A stretch of DNA of 6,521 bases from Armatimonadota bacterium (lineage in GTDB: Bacteria > Armatimonadota > Abditibacteriia > CG2-30-59-28). The stretch is from positions 1-6,521 of the forward strand of contig JACQGJ010000473.1 in the NCBI GenBank assembly GCA_016199605.1, written 5' to 3'. The translations under genes and the position numbers were made by a program. The notes below the pieces were generated by a model, which saw only the letters and a list, made by a program, of their open reading frames with translations, was not told where the DNA came from and ran no database searches. This document shows positions 5,706 through 6,521 of the stretch, one piece after another (position 1 is the stretch's first letter; every line of letters starts with the position of its first letter).

Positions 5706-6521
5706 TCACTTCACGTACAGTTCAATCTCGTTCAGCCCTGGCCAGCCGACGGCTTTGGTGATGACCACTTTCACGAAGCGCGCGGAAGTAGGCGGCGAGA
5801 CGGAAGAGTACCTCGTCTTGTTGGTGATGGCCTCTTCCAGCTTCACCACCGGGTTGCCCCATTGCACTCCATCGGAAGAGAGGAAGACCTCTGCCGATTC
5901 TGCGTAGTCTACGCCCTGCCATGCAGCCTTCAAACACAGTCCGAGGGTCGCGAGGCGGTACTCCTGGTCCAGTTCCAGTTGATACGTGGCCGGGATCGAG
6001 TCGGCGGCCGCCTTCCACGCGGATCGCATGTGGTCCACGCTTCCGTCGAAAGCCGCTTCCGGGCTGGCGCCGGCACAGCGCGGATCATTCTTCAACTGCA
6101 TATCGGTCGTGATTTTGAGTTTGCCCGTCGCGTGCAGAGCCCGCAAATCGAGGGCTTTTCCTTCGATGGGGACCGGCCAACGGTCGTCGAGGTCCTGCAG
6201 GGCGATTCCCGGCTCAAGGTCGAACACGGCGGCGCGGATACTGGAGCCTGTGCCCTCTTCGTAGTAGATACAGAGGATCGAGCCGTCCTCCAGCTCGACC
6301 TGATTCGAGTAGGCTCCCCCAACGGTGTCGATTCTCCACGGCTTGCCCCAGGTCGCGCCGTCGTTGGTGGAGATCATTGCGCTCGTGCCTTTATAGCGGA
6401 ACGTCGCCAGCAGCAGTTTCCGCGAAGTGAGGAGAACTCCGGGCGCGTCGCCGGCCACGGGAAGTCGCGTGGCTTTCGTCCAGGTGTAGCCCTCATCGCT
6501 GGAGTAAGCCTGGTGCATGCC
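5706..6521 (-). CDS. Sialidase-like Asp-box (BNR) protein with C-terminal F5/8 type C domain, 5' end cut by window edge
   Basis: 271 residues of the C-terminal part; the frame is open through the right edge, so the ATG at 6518 is probably internal. Two Asp-boxes (SxDxGxxW) are visible: SSDEGYTW at residues 7-14 and STNDGATW at 51-58. They mark blades of a sialidase/neuraminidase beta-propeller. GSILCIYYEEG (80-90) resembles the last blade and holds a tyrosine pair where sialidases often have the nucleophile. From about residue 140 to 271 comes a galactose-binding F5/8 type C (discoidin-like) module: PEAAFDGS, YQLELDQEYRL, AEVFLSSDGVQW, ARFVKVVI and the closing LNEIELYV. Such proteins are usually exported and act on glycans, with the tail as a carbohydrate-binding domain; the signal peptide would lie outside the window. 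It ends 154 bases before thiolase. No intrinsic terminator with a T-run is seen after it. True sialic acid activity cannot be judged, because the catalytic arginines and aspartate are mostly off the edge. Confidence 0.85.
   Translation of the reverse strand, partial: GMHQAYSSDEGYTWTKATRLPVAGDAPGVLLTSRKLLLATFRYKGTSAMISTNDGATWGKPWRIDTVGGAYSNQVELEDGSILCIYYEEGTGSSIRAAVFDLEPGIALQDLDDRWPVPIEGKALDLRALHATGKLKITTDMQLKNDPRCAGASPEAAFDGSVDHMRSAWKAAADSIPATYQLELDQEYRLATLGLCLKAAWQGVDYAESAEVFLSSDGVQWGNPVVKLEEAITNKTRYSSVSPPTSARFVKVVITKAVGWPGLNEIELYVK

Noticed and set aside
4907..5761. Plus-strand open frame (284 codons) opposite the thiolase
   Set aside because: Shadow of the thiolase gene, and the product is low-complexity arginine/histidine-rich text without motifs.

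Overview
This is a GC-rich bacterial window of 6,521 bases. Every gene I can support lies on the minus strand, so the region is read from right to left. There are five protein genes: the end of a sialidase-like protein, a complete thiolase, a complete 3-hydroxyacyl-CoA dehydrogenase, a complete single-chain CoA-transferase, and a nearly complete glycoside hydrolase of the GH127/DUF1680 family cut by the left edge. Gaps are short, genes are dense, and starts have Shine-Dalgarno sites, so this is bacterial. The mix of a soil-type glycosidase repertoire (sialidase/Asp-box protein with a carbohydrate-binding tail, GH127-like enzyme) with acetoacetyl-CoA metabolism would fit an Acidobacteriota-like (for example Solibacter/Bryobacter-type), Planctomycetota or Verrucomicrobiota genome. 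That is an impression from gene content only.

Layout in the direction of transcription: (1) 6521-5706, C-terminal part of a sialidase-like Asp-box protein ending in an F5/8 type C (discoidin-like) domain; (2) 5705-5552, a 154-base gap with an imperfect 26-base inverted repeat and the thiolase ribosome binding site; (3) 5551-4382, thiolase; (4) 4381-4244, a repeat-rich gap; (5) 4243-3392, 3-hydroxybutyryl-CoA dehydrogenase; (6) 3355-1799, acyl-CoA:acetate/3-ketoacid CoA-transferase; (7) 1769 to the left edge, GH127-like hydrolase.

The three central enzymes form a coherent acetoacetyl-CoA module. The CoA-transferase moves CoA between acyl-CoA and free acids such as acetate or acetoacetate. Thiolase interconverts acetoacetyl-CoA and two acetyl-CoA. 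The dehydrogenase interconverts acetoacetyl-CoA and 3-hydroxybutyryl-CoA. They could serve ketone-body or short fatty-acid use, or the reverse. The direction cannot be read from the sequence. The GH127-like gene begins 29 bases after the CoA-transferase stop and may be the last gene of the same transcript.

The most unusual feature is the gap between thiolase and dehydrogenase. It holds a perfect 27-base inverted repeat (4271-4297 and 4337-4363) around a third small palindrome. This element is itself bracketed by a 26-base direct repeat (23 of 26 identical) that contains the ribosome binding site and first codons of the dehydrogenase. It looks as if a palindromic element entered exactly at the dehydrogenase start and left a second copy of the start region, which keeps the gene translatable. 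A 44-codon leader reading frame now runs from the old start to one base before the present start.
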